Shown: piece by piece, positions 16,708 to 25,524 of the stretch
Numbering within the stretch: the first letter of the stretch is position 1
How the letters are laid out: every line of letters begins with the position of its first letter
DNA from: Fidelibacterota bacterium
Lineage (GTDB): Bacteria > Marinisomatota > Marinisomatia > Marinisomatales > S15-B10
DNA: 35,588 nucleotides
Direction of reading: 5' to 3'
Assembly: GCA_002715465.1 (NCBI GenBank)
Contig: PAYY01000025.1
Span: 6,659 to 42,246, forward strand
Translations under genes and position numbers: made by a program
The notes under the pieces: model-generated
The model's database searches: none
What the model saw: the letters and a program-made list of their open reading frames with translations, nothing else
What the model was told of the DNA's origin: nothing

Positions 16708-18058
16708 GTTAAAGCCTTTATCTTTACAATTTTCTCAGTTTAAGGAGATTGCTAATCAATTTAGTGATCGAAATGCAATTGTTTATGATTTAGATCCTAT
16801 TTATAAAGAGAATAGTCTAGATGATGAACTTTTACATGGTAGATCTATTCTAATAAAAGATAATATCGCTGTTAAAGGATGGCCTTTATCTTGTTCGTCA
16901 AAGATTCTTCAGGATTATATCTCTCCTTATAATTCTACTGTTGTTAATAAAATTCTTGAAAGTGGGGGAGTAATTGTCGGAAAGACAAATCATGATGAAT
17001 TTGCAATGGGTTCTTCAAATGAGTACTCGGTTTTCGGTCCAGCAAAACATCCGACTAAGATTGATAGGGTTCCTGGAGGATCAAGTGGCGGATCAGCAAC
17101 AGCAATTAAATTAAAAATGGCAGACTTTGCACTAGGTTCCGACACGGGAGGGTCAGTACGGCAGCCAGCTGCTTTTTGTGGTGTTTATGGAATGAAACCA
17201 ACATATGGGAGAGTTTCACGGTATGGACTGGTAGCTTTTGCATCCTCTTTTGATCAAATTGGCCCCTTTGCAAGAACAACAGAGGGGATAGCAAGGCTTC
17301 TTCAAGTAATTTCGGGAAAAGATCCAAAGGATGCTACTTCTGCAGAAAATCAGGTACCTGACTACCTATCGAAACTTGGTGGACCTATAGCAAAGAGGAT
17401 TGGTGTTCCATGGAGCTTTCTAAAAGATGGTGTTGATGTACAGATTATTAATAGGTTAAAGGAAATAGAATTATTTCTTAAATCAAATGGTTGTGAAATT
17501 TGTGAAGTATCTCTTCCTCATGCTAAACATGCAATTGCTGCCTATTATGTCTTAACAAATGCTGAAGCTTCCTCAAATCTCGCACGTTATGATGGTGTTA
17601 GATATGGCTTGAGTAAACGAACTACAGACTTAGAATCAATGTATAAAGATAGTCGATCAAAAGGTTTTGGTAATGAGGTGAAACGTAGGATAATGCTAGG
17701 AACCTATGTTCTTTCTTCAGGTTATTATGATGCTTATTTCAAAAAGGCTCAACAAGTACGAAGATTAATACAAAATGACTTTATTAAAGTTTTCAAAGAT
17801 GTTGATCTTATACTTCTTCCTACTACTCCTACACCGGCATTTAAACAGGGTGAACATCTAAAAAACCCTTTAGAAATGTATCTTTCTGATATTTTTACAA
17901 CTCCAATAAGTCTTGCTGGTGTCCCTACTTTAAATATACCAGCTGGAGAGACTTCAGATAACCTTCCAATAGGAATGCAATTAGTAGGAAATTTCTTTAA
18001 AGAAGAAACAATTCTCTGTTTAAGTCATTATATAGAAGATAATCTTAATTTGGTTTGA
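16700..18058 (+). CDS. gatA: Asp-tRNA(Asn)/Glu-tRNA(Gln) amidotransferase subunit GatA
   Basis: 452 residues from TTG 16700. It releases ammonia from glutamine for transamidation of mischarged Glu-tRNA(Gln) and Asp-tRNA(Asn). The Ser-cisSer-Lys triad is visible: Lys53 in [11 protein letters not shown], Ser128 in [10 protein letters not shown] and Ser152 in [12 protein letters not shown], plus [27 protein letters not shown] and [18 protein letters not shown]. These GatA hallmarks separate it from other amidases. The start is uncertain: TTG 16667 would overlap tatA by 41 bp, TTG 16700 by 8 bp; no ATG is available near the N-terminus. The N-terminus is a little short for the family. gatB and gatC are not in the window, which is normal when the three are scattered. 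Confidence 0.94.
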   Translation: MTKLKPLSLQFSQFKEIANQFSDRNAIVYDLDPIYKENSLDDELLHGRSILIKDNIAVKGWPLSCSSKILQDYISPYNSTVVNKILESGGVIVGKTNHDEFAMGSSNEYSVFGPAKHPTKIDRVPGGSSGGSATAIKLKMADFALGSDTGGSVRQPAAFCGVYGMKPTYGRVSRYGLVAFASSFDQIGPFARTTEGIARLLQVISGKDPKDATSAENQVPDYLSKLGGPIAKRIGVPWSFLKDGVDVQIINRLKEIELFLKSNGCEICEVSLPHAKHAIAAYYVLTNAEASSNLARYDGVRYGLSKRTTDLESMYKDSRSKGFGNEVKRRIMLGTYVLSSGYYDAYFKKAQQVRRLIQNDFIKVFKDVDLILLPTTPTPAFKQGEHLKNPLEMYLSDIFTTPISLAGVPTLNIPAGETSDNLPIGMQLVGNFFKEETILCLSHYIEDNLNLV

Positions 18059-19051
18059 ATGTTTGAATTTGGCAATCCTTGGTTTCTTGCTTTATATCTA
18101 TTAATCCCCTTAGTAATTTGGTTTGACAAACGCTGGGGTTCGAGTAGAGAGGGTACCATACAAGTTTCATCAATACAGAATTATATAATGGTGTCCAATC
18201 TATCCGGATCGAAGAAGGTAAAGATAGTAAAAATTGTTTATCTTGTTCTTTTATTCTTAATTATTACTGCTTTGTCAAAACCTAGAGCTATTCATGATCT
18301 ATCGGAAACTTCTATTAATGTAGTGGATATTAATTTGATATTAGATATAAGTAGTAGTATGCGAGCTGAAGATTTCAAGCCTAATCGTCTTGAATCTGCA
18401 AAAAAGACTGCAAAGAGTTTTATAGAGCAAAGAAAAGGTGATAGAATTGGGTTGTTAGTTTTTGCTGGTGAAAGCTATATACAATGTCCACTTACAATTG
18501 ATTACACAGTACTCTTAGATCTGCTTGAGCAGGTTCAGATTGTAGATGAAACTCATGATGGTACAGCTATCGGTATGGCTATCTCTCATGGAATTAATCG
18601 TTTACGTAATAGTGAAATAAAAACGCGAATTATGGTATTATTATCTGATGGAAGTAATAATGCTGGAGAGATTGACCCTGTCACAGCAGCTGGTTTTGCA
18701 AAAGAATATGATATCCGAATATACTCTATAGGTGTTGGAAGCAGGGGTAATGCACCTTTTCCAGTTAATGATTCTGTATTAGGGAAAAGATATGTTCAAG
18801 TTCCAGTAGAAATGGATGAAAAAACTCTTCGGGAAATTGCGGATATAACAGGTGGTAAATATTTTAGAGCAACTAATGAAGATCAATTACTTGCTATTTA
18901 CGATGAAATTAACTCCTTAGAAAGATCTGATATAGTAGTAAAACATTTCCGGAAATATAATGAACTTTTTGGATGGTTCTTAATTCCATCAGTTTTTTTA
19001 GTGATAGGAACACTTTTTATTAATGAAAATATTTTTAGAAAACGTTTTTAA
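18059..19051 (+). CDS. batA: BatA, von Willebrand factor A membrane protein
   Basis: 330 residues. Two N-terminal membrane helices (about 8-22 and 58-72) carry the aerotolerance-type N-terminus FGNPWFLALYLLIPL. The VWA domain (about 90-280) has an intact MIDAS: Asp96-x-Ser98-x-Ser100 in LDISSSM, then RLESAKKTAKSFIEQR, DRIGLLVFAGESY, DGTAIGMAI and LLSDGSNNAG. A last helix lies at about 302-322. Bat proteins were named for aerotolerance in Bacteroides, and the VWA domains face the periplasm; their molecular task is unsettled. It starts directly after the gatA stop and abuts batB, the second VWA protein, in one operon. Confidence 0.93.
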   Translation: MFEFGNPWFLALYLLIPLVIWFDKRWGSSREGTIQVSSIQNYIMVSNLSGSKKVKIVKIVYLVLLFLIITALSKPRAIHDLSETSINVVDINLILDISSSMRAEDFKPNRLESAKKTAKSFIEQRKGDRIGLLVFAGESYIQCPLTIDYTVLLDLLEQVQIVDETHDGTAIGMAISHGINRLRNSEIKTRIMVLLSDGSNNAGEIDPVTAAGFAKEYDIRIYSIGVGSRGNAPFPVNDSVLGKRYVQVPVEMDEKTLREIADITGGKYFRATNEDQLLAIYDEINSLERSDIVVKHFRKYNELFGWFLIPSVFLVIGTLFINENIFRKRF

Positions 19052-20080
19052 ATGATTGATTTTAGATATCCTTTAGTATTGTTTTGTTATCTACTGTTGA
19101 TAGGAATAATGATAATTAAAAAAGTAAAATCAAAGGATAGGAGTTTTGAGTTATCCCGCTGGGGGGAAGAAAAATTAAGAACTCGACTTTTTTCTAGAAT
19201 TGATATGAAGTTAGTTCGAAGAAAATCTCTTATTCAATGGTGGGGAATTTTCTTTTTAATTTTTTCTGCATCTGGTCCGCGTATTGGTACTTCTTTAAAG
19301 GAAATTGAAAGCAAAGGAGTAGATATCCTTGTCGCCTTGGATATTTCAAAAAGTATGTTAGCTGAGGATGTAAAGCCTACCAGGTTAGAAAAATCGAAAT
19401 TAGAGATAAGTCGACTTATCTCTAGACTTGAGGGGGACAGAATTGGTCTTGTTGTTTTTGCAGGAACTAGTCACCTATATCTACCTTTAACTAGTGATTA
19501 TGACGCTGCCAGACTATTTGTTAACGCTATAGATACTGAGATGGTTAGTTCCCAAGGAACAGCATTAAGTGATGCGCTCTTAACTTCACTTAATGCATTT
19601 AGCTCTACAGATGAAAAGCAAAGAGTTTTAATTCTTTTGAGTGATGGAGAAGATCATGAAGGGGAAGCTCTTATCTCGGCTAAACGTCTTTATGAAGAGG
19701 GGGTAACTATTCACACCGCAGGTGTTGGTACTATAGTTGGATCATTGATTCCAATTTATAATAATCAAGGTTTCCAAAACGATTACAAAAAAGATAGATC
19801 GGGTAAATTAATTACATCTATACTAAACATGTCTGTACTTCAAGAAATATCTACTATTTCTGGAGGTATTTCAATTCGCTTTGATGGACGGTCAGGAAGT
19901 ATGGATGATTTAATTAATGTTATTGAAAATATGGAAAAGAAGACTTTGAAGACACATGAATATTCACAGTTTGAAGATAGGTTTCAATATTTTCTTATAC
20001 TTGCTCTAATATTTTTTTTAATTGATTTTTTTATTACTACTAGAAAAAAGCAAGAAGATTGGCAGGGCCGTTTTGTATAA
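19052..20080 (+). CDS. batB: BatB, von Willebrand factor A membrane protein
   Basis: 342 residues and clearly paralogous to the preceding BatA. It begins IDFRYPLVLFCYLLLIGIMI, a second helix is at about 62-76 (SLIQWWGIFFLIFSASGPRIG), and the MIDAS reads Asp97-x-Ser99-x-Ser101 in LDISKSMLAEDVKPTRLEKSK, then DRIGLVVFAGTSHL, GTALSDALL and LLSDGEDHEGEAL. In BatB-type proteins the region after the MIDAS strands also carries YKKDRSGKLITSILN, seen here. A C-terminal helix (about 312-332) anchors it. It starts one base after the BatA stop. Together with BatA it probably forms a membrane VWA pair with the downstream TPR proteins. Confidence 0.93.
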   Translation: MIDFRYPLVLFCYLLLIGIMIIKKVKSKDRSFELSRWGEEKLRTRLFSRIDMKLVRRKSLIQWWGIFFLIFSASGPRIGTSLKEIESKGVDILVALDISKSMLAEDVKPTRLEKSKLEISRLISRLEGDRIGLVVFAGTSHLYLPLTSDYDAARLFVNAIDTEMVSSQGTALSDALLTSLNAFSSTDEKQRVLILLSDGEDHEGEALISAKRLYEEGVTIHTAGVGTIVGSLIPIYNNQGFQNDYKKDRSGKLITSILNMSVLQEISTISGGISIRFDGRSGSMDDLINVIENMEKKTLKTHEYSQFEDRFQYFLILALIFFLIDFFITTRKKQEDWQGRFV

Positions 20081-20735
20081 TTTATTTTTTATTGTAATTA
20101 CATATTTATGCATTTTAAATGGACAAGGTCTAATAGAAAATACAGTTTTAGTCCAAGATGAGGATTCTACTGATGAAAAAACATTAGATATTCCTGAAGC
20201 ACATTTTAATTCTGGATATTCAGCTTATTTAGATCAGAACTTTGAACAGGCGAAAAAAGATTTTGAATTAGCATCCAAAACAGGTAAACAAGAGCTTAAA
20301 TCTATGTCATTTTATAATTTGGGGAATACATTGCATAGTCAGGGTGAATTAGAGGGAAGTCTCTTGGCATTTAGAAAAGCAATAGAACTTAATCCAAATG
20401 ATTTAGATTCTAAATTTAATTATGAATTGACGAAACGTTTGTTACAGAAGAAACATAATCAAAAATCCCAACAGTCAAAACCTGATAAAGACAAAAATGA
20501 TGAAAATAAAGACAAAAATCAGAATAAAGATCAAAAACAGTCAGAGCAAAAAGAAGAAAAAAGTTCAGAAAATGGACCTTCTCAAAAACAGAATTCTCAA
20601 GAACAAAAGCCCGCTCTTAATGATAAAAAGCCTAATGCTGAGGCAACATTAAATGCATTAAAAGCTGATGAAGAAAATCTTATGAAACGTAAATTGAATA
20701 ATTCAAAAAGTAGAATGCTTGAGAAGGATTGGTAG
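20073..20735 (+). CDS. batC: BatC, TPR protein
   Basis: 220 residues from TTG 20073, which directly precedes a signal peptide-like stretch YNLFFIVITYLCILNGQG and has GGCAGGG a few bases upstream. Starting further up (TTG 20022) would read through the batB C-terminus, so that is unlikely. Two tetratricopeptide repeats are seen: AHFNSGYSAYLDQNFEQAKKDFELA and SFYNLGNTLHSQGELEGSLLAFRKAIELNP. The rest is a highly charged tail rich in Lys, Asp, Gln, Asn and Glu (about 125-185). BatC and BatE carry TPRs and have been proposed to form a complex with BatA and BatB. It overlaps batB by 8 bp and is followed directly by batD. Confidence 0.88.
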   Translation: MYNLFFIVITYLCILNGQGLIENTVLVQDEDSTDEKTLDIPEAHFNSGYSAYLDQNFEQAKKDFELASKTGKQELKSMSFYNLGNTLHSQGELEGSLLAFRKAIELNPNDLDSKFNYELTKRLLQKKHNQKSQQSKPDKDKNDENKDKNQNKDQKQSEQKEEKSSENGPSQKQNSQEQKPALNDKKPNAEATLNALKADEENLMKRKLNNSKSRMLEKDW

Positions 20736-22499
20736 ATGAACAAAGAACTATTGTTTTTATTGTTTTCTTTTCAAGTTTTACTATCTGAAACGGAAGTTAG
20801 TGCAACTGTTGATCAAAGTAACATCCAAATAAATGAAACTTTGACCTTAAAGATTACCGCTAAAGAATCTGATGATTTCCCTAGACTTACGTTAACTGAT
20901 TTAAAAGATTTTACTGTAATTTCAGGGCCAGGACAATCTAGTAGTTTTCAGTGGATTAATGGAAAGATGTCTAGTTCAAAAACCCTATCTTGGACCCTAT
21001 TGCCAAATAAGATTGGCAAACTTACTATTCCTTCATTTTCTATTAATATTGATGGGAAAAAAATTAATACTGAAGTTATAAAAATTAGTGTTAACAAATC
21101 ATTTCCTAAACCATCTGCTGATAGGAAAAATTCTGATATTAAAAATAACAAGGACGAAACCCCTCTTTTATTTTTAGTGGCTGAGCCAAATAAAAAAGAA
21201 ATTTTTCAGGGTCAACAACTTACTGTTGATTATAAACTATTTACCCGGGTAAATATGAGACAATATGCTATTGAATCAAAACCTCAAGGAGTAGGTTTTT
21301 GGCAGGAAGAACTTTATGCTCCAAAACAGCCAACTTTAAAAGAAACTTCTATAGATGGGGTTCGGTATCGAGTAGCAACCTTGTATAAAGTTGCACTTTT
21401 TCCAATAAATAATGGTCAACTAGAAATTGAACCTATGGTTTTAAATTGTTCAATTGAGATTCCATCTAAGAACCGTCAATTTTCCTTATTTAATGATTTT
21501 TTTTCTGACCCTTTTTTTTCTAGGACAAAAAAACAAATAATTAGTTCAGAAAAAATAAAAATTAATGTTAAACCAGTCCCAGAGCTTGATAAACCTTCTG
21601 ATTTTACTGGAGCAGTAGGGGACTTTCAAATCAAAGCAAATGTTGATACCAATCATGTTTCTGTTAATGAAGCTATAGCTCTAAATATAGAATTATCTGG
21701 TACAGGAAATTTCCCATTATTTCAATTGCCAGAAATTGAATTTCCTGGTGGTCTTGAGGTTTTCAGCCCTAAAATAAAGATTGATAAAGACCCTTTTCGG
21801 GATGAGATTTCAGCTACTCGTTCATGGGAATATATTCTTATTCCAAGAAGAGAGGGACAGTATATTCTTCCGAAAATAAAATTAAGCTATTTTGAACCCA
21901 ATCTAGGTCATTGGAAAAAAATCACTACTGATAGAATACCAATTATCGTTGATCCATCTGAAAATGCCTTCTTAGTTGAAGGTGGATTAAGAAAAGAAGA
22001 AATTTCACTTTTGAATAAAGATATTCGCTATATAAGACAAAAGCCAGTGAAATTGCGAAATAATTCTAATCGCGTTTTTCCACTGGGATTTTGGTACATG
22101 AATATTTTGTCTATTGGTATTTTTTTTACTCCTAGTATTATTAGGAAAGTAAAAACTAAGGTCAATGCACGTTCAGGTATTTATTTAAAGCATAATGCAC
22201 TTAAAAGACTCAAGAAACAATTAAATGGAATACAATCAGATAATGATTTTCAAACTGTGGAGAAATCTATTTACTCTTATTTTTCAACTCAACTTGACAT
22301 AAGCGAGGTTGGTCTTGACGCTCGAATTATTCGGGCTAAAGTATTTGGTTTAATTGATAATGAAAGTATAGAGACTCTTGAAAAAATATTGTCTAATTGT
22401 GGATTAGGTCAGTATGCCAAATCAAGACAAGAAATATTAGCACCTCAACTTGCAGAAAAAACTGTTAGACTTATTCAAAAAATCGATAAGCAACTATGA
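20736..22499 (+). CDS. batD: BatD family (oxygen tolerance) protein
   Basis: 587 residues. A signal peptide (about 1-18) leads into SATVDQSNIQINETLTLKITAKESDDFPRL, the typical opening of BatD, where the first immunoglobulin-like domain starts 'A.vd.n.I.vGd.ltL.i'. Further Ig-like stretches follow, including VDYKLFTRVNMRQYAIESKP and FTGAVGDFQIKANVDTNHVSVNEAIALNIELSGTGN, the latter a hallmark of the family. A single membrane helix lies at about 448-466 (FPLGFWYMNILSIGIFFTPS), then a cytoplasmic tail of roughly 120 residues. It belongs with its bat neighbours and overlaps batE by four bases (ATGA). Confidence 0.9.
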   Translation: MNKELLFLLFSFQVLLSETEVSATVDQSNIQINETLTLKITAKESDDFPRLTLTDLKDFTVISGPGQSSSFQWINGKMSSSKTLSWTLLPNKIGKLTIPSFSINIDGKKINTEVIKISVNKSFPKPSADRKNSDIKNNKDETPLLFLVAEPNKKEIFQGQQLTVDYKLFTRVNMRQYAIESKPQGVGFWQEELYAPKQPTLKETSIDGVRYRVATLYKVALFPINNGQLEIEPMVLNCSIEIPSKNRQFSLFNDFFSDPFFSRTKKQIISSEKIKINVKPVPELDKPSDFTGAVGDFQIKANVDTNHVSVNEAIALNIELSGTGNFPLFQLPEIEFPGGLEVFSPKIKIDKDPFRDEISATRSWEYILIPRREGQYILPKIKLSYFEPNLGHWKKITTDRIPIIVDPSENAFLVEGGLRKEEISLLNKDIRYIRQKPVKLRNNSNRVFPLGFWYMNILSIGIFFTPSIIRKVKTKVNARSGIYLKHNALKRLKKQLNGIQSDNDFQTVEKSIYSYFSTQLDISEVGLDARIIRAKVFGLIDNESIETLEKILSNCGLGQYAKSRQEILAPQLAEKTVRLIQKIDKQL

Positions 22500-23248
22500 T
22501 CAGAGTAGTTATTCTCTTTTTAATTTTGATAAATATTCAAGTAAGTTATGCTAATTATGCTGACTCACTCTTCCTTGATGGAAATAAACATTATAGTATT
22601 CAAGATTATAATGGTGCTTTAGATATGTATGAAAAACTTTTAGGTCAAGGCTACGAGCATTCTGATCTATATTATAACCTTGGTAATGCATACTATCAAT
22701 TAGGTGAATTGGGTAATGCTATTTGGGCTTATGAGAAAGGTCTTATCCTTAACCCTAGAGATGATGATCTTAATTATAATCTGAGTGTTGCAAATGCTAG
22801 AATTGTTGATAGAATAATTATTCCTGAACCATTTTTTGTTATAAAATTATATAGTTCTTTTAGGCAAATATTTTCTCCAACTCAATGGTTATACCTAGTA
22901 AGTTTTTTAATGCTATTAAGTTCAATCTTTTCTACAACAAGAAAAATTTGGGTAAATCATATAACTCGTTTGATGATGAGCTTTTCGTTAATCATTTTTA
23001 TTTTTGGACTTATCTCCTTATTTATATTTGTTGATGTTAATTATAACCTTTCAAAGAATGAATCGGGTGTGGTAATTGCCAAAGAAGGAAAAGTTTATTC
23101 AGCACCATCCAAAAGTAGCAATCTTTTGTTTGTTGTACATGAAGGTACTAAAGCGAAAATATCAAACAGGGAAAATCCATGGGCTGAAATTCAACTTATT
23201 GATGGTAAAAAAGGTTGGTTGTCATTAAAACATTTGAGGTTACTGTAA
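22496..23248 (+). CDS. batE: BatE, TPR plus SH3-like membrane protein
   Basis: 250 residues. After a signal peptide (about 1-19, MIRVVILFLILINIQVSYA) come TPR motifs: LDGNKHYSIQDYNGALDMYEKLLGQ and SDLYYNLGNAYYQLGELGNAIWAYEKGLILNP. Two membrane helices are at about 130-142 and 157-178. The last 55 residues look like a bacterial SH3 domain (SGVVIAKEGKVYSAPSKSSNLLFVVHEGTKAKIS...WAEIQLIDGKKGWLSLKHLR), which in envelope proteins often binds peptidoglycan. This TPR-TM-TM-SH3 plan is the usual BatE architecture. ATGA overlap with batD places it in the same operon; a SPOR protein follows one base later, extending the wall-binding theme. Confidence 0.9.
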   Translation: MIRVVILFLILINIQVSYANYADSLFLDGNKHYSIQDYNGALDMYEKLLGQGYEHSDLYYNLGNAYYQLGELGNAIWAYEKGLILNPRDDDLNYNLSVANARIVDRIIIPEPFFVIKLYSSFRQIFSPTQWLYLVSFLMLLSSIFSTTRKIWVNHITRLMMSFSLIIFIFGLISLFIFVDVNYNLSKNESGVVIAKEGKVYSAPSKSSNLLFVVHEGTKAKISNRENPWAEIQLIDGKKGWLSLKHLRLL

Positions 23249-23249
23249 G

Positions 23250-23684
23250 GTGAAGATTCTCAGTAGTGTTATTATTGTGTTAAGTATAATAATTGCCCAA
23301 CAAGACAATTTGAATTTTGATGAAAGCTTTGATCCATCAATACTAAAAGAACCAGAAATAAAACTCCCAACAACAATTAGTTCTGATGAACCATTGCCAA
23401 AAATATTTTTACCAACTGAAATAGATTCAGTAATTGATGGTTTTAGAGTTCAGGTTGTTTCTATTCAAGATTTAAATAAAGCAAATGCTATCTTTTCTTC
23501 TTTGTCTTCACAATTTGATTCCGAAGTATATATTATTTATGATTCACCAAATTATAAACTTAGAATCGGGAATTATACATCTCGTGTATCTGCCGAAAAA
23601 ACAAGAGAGAAACTTTTGTCTCTTGGATATAGTGCTCCATGGATAATAAAAACTAAAATTAAGCGTTCACAAAATAATAAGTGA
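23250..23684 (+). CDS. SPOR domain protein
   Basis: 144 residues. A hydrophobic N-terminus (1-15, MKILSSVIIVLSIIIA) may be a signal peptide or anchor. After a Pro/Glu-rich linker, the SPOR domain occupies about 68-140: DGFRVQVVSIQDLNKANAIF, FDSEVYIIYDSPNYKLRIGNYTSRVSAEKTREKL. SPOR domains bind denuded peptidoglycan glycans at division sites. The protein has no other domain, so it may only localise or bridge partners. It starts with GTG one base after the batE stop and may belong to the bat operon; the link is by position only. The next gene, yebC, follows after a 16-bp gap. Confidence 0.82.
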   Translation: MKILSSVIIVLSIIIAQQDNLNFDESFDPSILKEPEIKLPTTISSDEPLPKIFLPTEIDSVIDGFRVQVVSIQDLNKANAIFSSLSSQFDSEVYIIYDSPNYKLRIGNYTSRVSAEKTREKLLSLGYSAPWIIKTKIKRSQNNK

Positions 23685-23700
23685 ATGATTTTGTATAAAA

Positions 23701-24447
23701 ATGGCTGGCCATTCTAAATGGGCGCAAATTAAGCGCAAGAAAGCTATTATTGATGCTAAACGTGGACAGGTTTTTACTAAAATAATAAAAGAAATTACTG
23801 TTGCTTCTAGACTAGGTGGAGGTGATGAAAATGCAAATCCAAGGCTAAGACAAGCAATTATTAGTGCAAAAAATGCAAATATGCCAGCTGAAAATATAAA
23901 GAGAGCAATTCAAAAAGGTACGGGTGAACTTCCAGGTGTAAATTATGAAGAGTCTATTTTTGAAGGATATGGACCTGAAGGTGTTGCGATAATGATTGAA
24001 GTAACTACCGACAATAGGAATAGAACTGTTGCTGAATTACGTCATTTAATTACTAAATATGGTGGGAACCTTGGAGAATCTGGTTGTGTATCTTGGATGT
24101 TTGAAAAAAAGGCCTCAATTGCTGTAGACAAGAAAATTAATAGTGAGGACCTTCTTTTTGAATCAGTATTATTAGCTGGAGGTGAAGATTTTATTGAAGA
24201 AGATGATGTATACATTATTCAATCTTCTCCTGAGAAAATGATTCCAGTTATTGAGTCTCTTCAAAAAAATGGTTTTATAATCAAAACATCTGAATTATTA
24301 CAAGTGCCTATGAACTATGTGAAAATAAAAGGCGAGACAGCAAAAAAGGTGATAAAATTAATGGAAGAACTTGATTTTCATGAAGATGTTCAAAAAGTAT
24401 CAGCGAATTTTGATTTCGAAGAAGATTCGGTAGGTTTGTTTAACTAA
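23701..24447 (+). CDS. yebC: YebC/TACO1 family protein
   Basis: 248 residues, normal length. It starts MAGHSKWAQIKRKKAIIDAKRGQVFTK, and contains ENIKRAIQKGTGE, GPEGVAIMIEVTTDNRNRTVAELRH and GCVSWMFEKK, all signatures of YebC. YebC proteins include a DNA-binding transcription regulator (often named near ruvC) and, in newer work, translation factors that relieve ribosome stalling at proline stretches. Which applies here cannot be read from sequence. Its location directly before ruvC-ruvA is a widespread bacterial order. No stop/start overlap on its 3' side: ruvC starts immediately after the TAA. Confidence 0.96.
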   Translation: MAGHSKWAQIKRKKAIIDAKRGQVFTKIIKEITVASRLGGGDENANPRLRQAIISAKNANMPAENIKRAIQKGTGELPGVNYEESIFEGYGPEGVAIMIEVTTDNRNRTVAELRHLITKYGGNLGESGCVSWMFEKKASIAVDKKINSEDLLFESVLLAGGEDFIEEDDVYIIQSSPEKMIPVIESLQKNGFIIKTSELLQVPMNYVKIKGETAKKVIKLMEELDFHEDVQKVSANFDFEEDSVGLFN

Positions 24448-24933
24448 ATGCGTTGTATTATTGGAATAGATCCTGGTCTTACAATTACAGGTTATGGAGT
24501 AATTCAAGTTGTTAAAGAAAAAAAAACAATTATTACGTGGGGTACTATACAGCCACCAAAGACAGAAGAAATTCATGTTCGACTTTCAATATTATATAAT
24601 GGATTGATTGATGTTATAGATCGATATTTACCTACTGAATTTGCAATTGAGGAAGCTTTCTATAAAAATAATGCTAAGACAGCTCTTCTTTTAGGACAAG
24701 CTAGAGGTGTGGCGATGCTTGCAGCAGCACATAGAGAACTTCCTTGTGCGGAATACTCTCCTCGTAAGATAAAGATGTCAGTAGTTGGTAATGGAAATGC
24801 TTCGAAAGAACAAGTTAAATATATGATTGGCTCTATATTAAATATGGACAAGGTGCCTGATAAACTAGATGTAACAGATGCCTTTGCTACAGCTCTTTGC
24901 CATCTTAATCAAAAAGATTTAATAGTTCAATGA
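24448..24933 (+). CDS. ruvC: Crossover junction endodeoxyribonuclease RuvC
   Basis: 161 residues. It resolves Holliday junctions bound by RuvAB. The four catalytic acids are in place: Asp8 in GIDPGLTITGYGVI, Glu68 in FAIEEAFYKNNAKTALLLGQARG, Asp141 and Asp144 in DKLDVTDAFATALCH. EYSPRKIKMSVVGNGNASKEQV is the usual DNA-contact region. It overlaps ruvA as ATGA, so nuclease and branch-migration subunits are made together; ruvB is not in the window and must be elsewhere. Confidence 0.97.
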   Translation: MRCIIGIDPGLTITGYGVIQVVKEKKTIITWGTIQPPKTEEIHVRLSILYNGLIDVIDRYLPTEFAIEEAFYKNNAKTALLLGQARGVAMLAAAHRELPCAEYSPRKIKMSVVGNGNASKEQVKYMIGSILNMDKVPDKLDVTDAFATALCHLNQKDLIVQ

Positions 24934-25520
24934 TTAATTCTATACAAGGTACTGTAAAATCTAAATCAACAACAAATGTAGTCATTGATATTGGAGGTAT
25001 TTCTCTTGATGTTATAATATCTATTCCAACAGGAAATCTATTGCCAGATGTTGGAAATAGATTAGAACTTCGAACATATCTTAATGTTAGAGAGGATGCT
25101 TTGGAACTTTATGGGTTTTCAGGTGAAAGCGAATTAGAAATATTTAAAATGCTAATTACAATATCTAAAATAGGCCCAAAATTAGCTATGGGAATAATTT
25201 CTGGTACCAGTCCTGAAGAATTTAAAAGGAGAATAATAACTGGTGATGTTGTTTCATTAAAAACTATTCCTGGGATAGGTCCTAAAATGGCAAAACGTAT
25301 AATTGTAGAATTAAAAGAAAAACTTGTTGAAACAGTAGAGGATTCTGATCTTCCGAATGATGGAGAATTTCCTGGTCATTTGACTGATGCGGTTGCTGCA
25401 TTAACCTCCCTTGGATTCAACAGGGCCGATGTATTTCAAGTTTTGAAAAAAATTCAACAAGAAGGTAAACTCAGTGGGGAAATTGAAGATGTGGTGAAAA
25501 TGGCTCTAGCTGAGCTTTAA
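24930..25520 (+). CDS. ruvA: Holliday junction branch migration protein RuvA
   Basis: 196 residues. The OB-fold N-terminal domain has MINSIQGTV...NVVIDIGGISLDVIISI and TYLNVREDALELYGFSGESELEIFKML. Two helix-hairpin-helix motifs follow: ISKIGPKLAMGIISG and LKTIPGIGPKMAKRIIVELKEKL. The C-terminal RuvB-binding domain (about 148-196) includes DAVAALTSLGFNRADVFQVLK. RuvA clamps the four-way junction and recruits RuvB. It begins inside the ruvC stop and ends four bases before the aminotransferase gene. Confidence 0.97.
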   Translation: MINSIQGTVKSKSTTNVVIDIGGISLDVIISIPTGNLLPDVGNRLELRTYLNVREDALELYGFSGESELEIFKMLITISKIGPKLAMGIISGTSPEEFKRRIITGDVVSLKTIPGIGPKMAKRIIVELKEKLVETVEDSDLPNDGEFPGHLTDAVAALTSLGFNRADVFQVLKKIQQEGKLSGEIEDVVKMALAEL

Positions 25521-25524
25521 TCTG

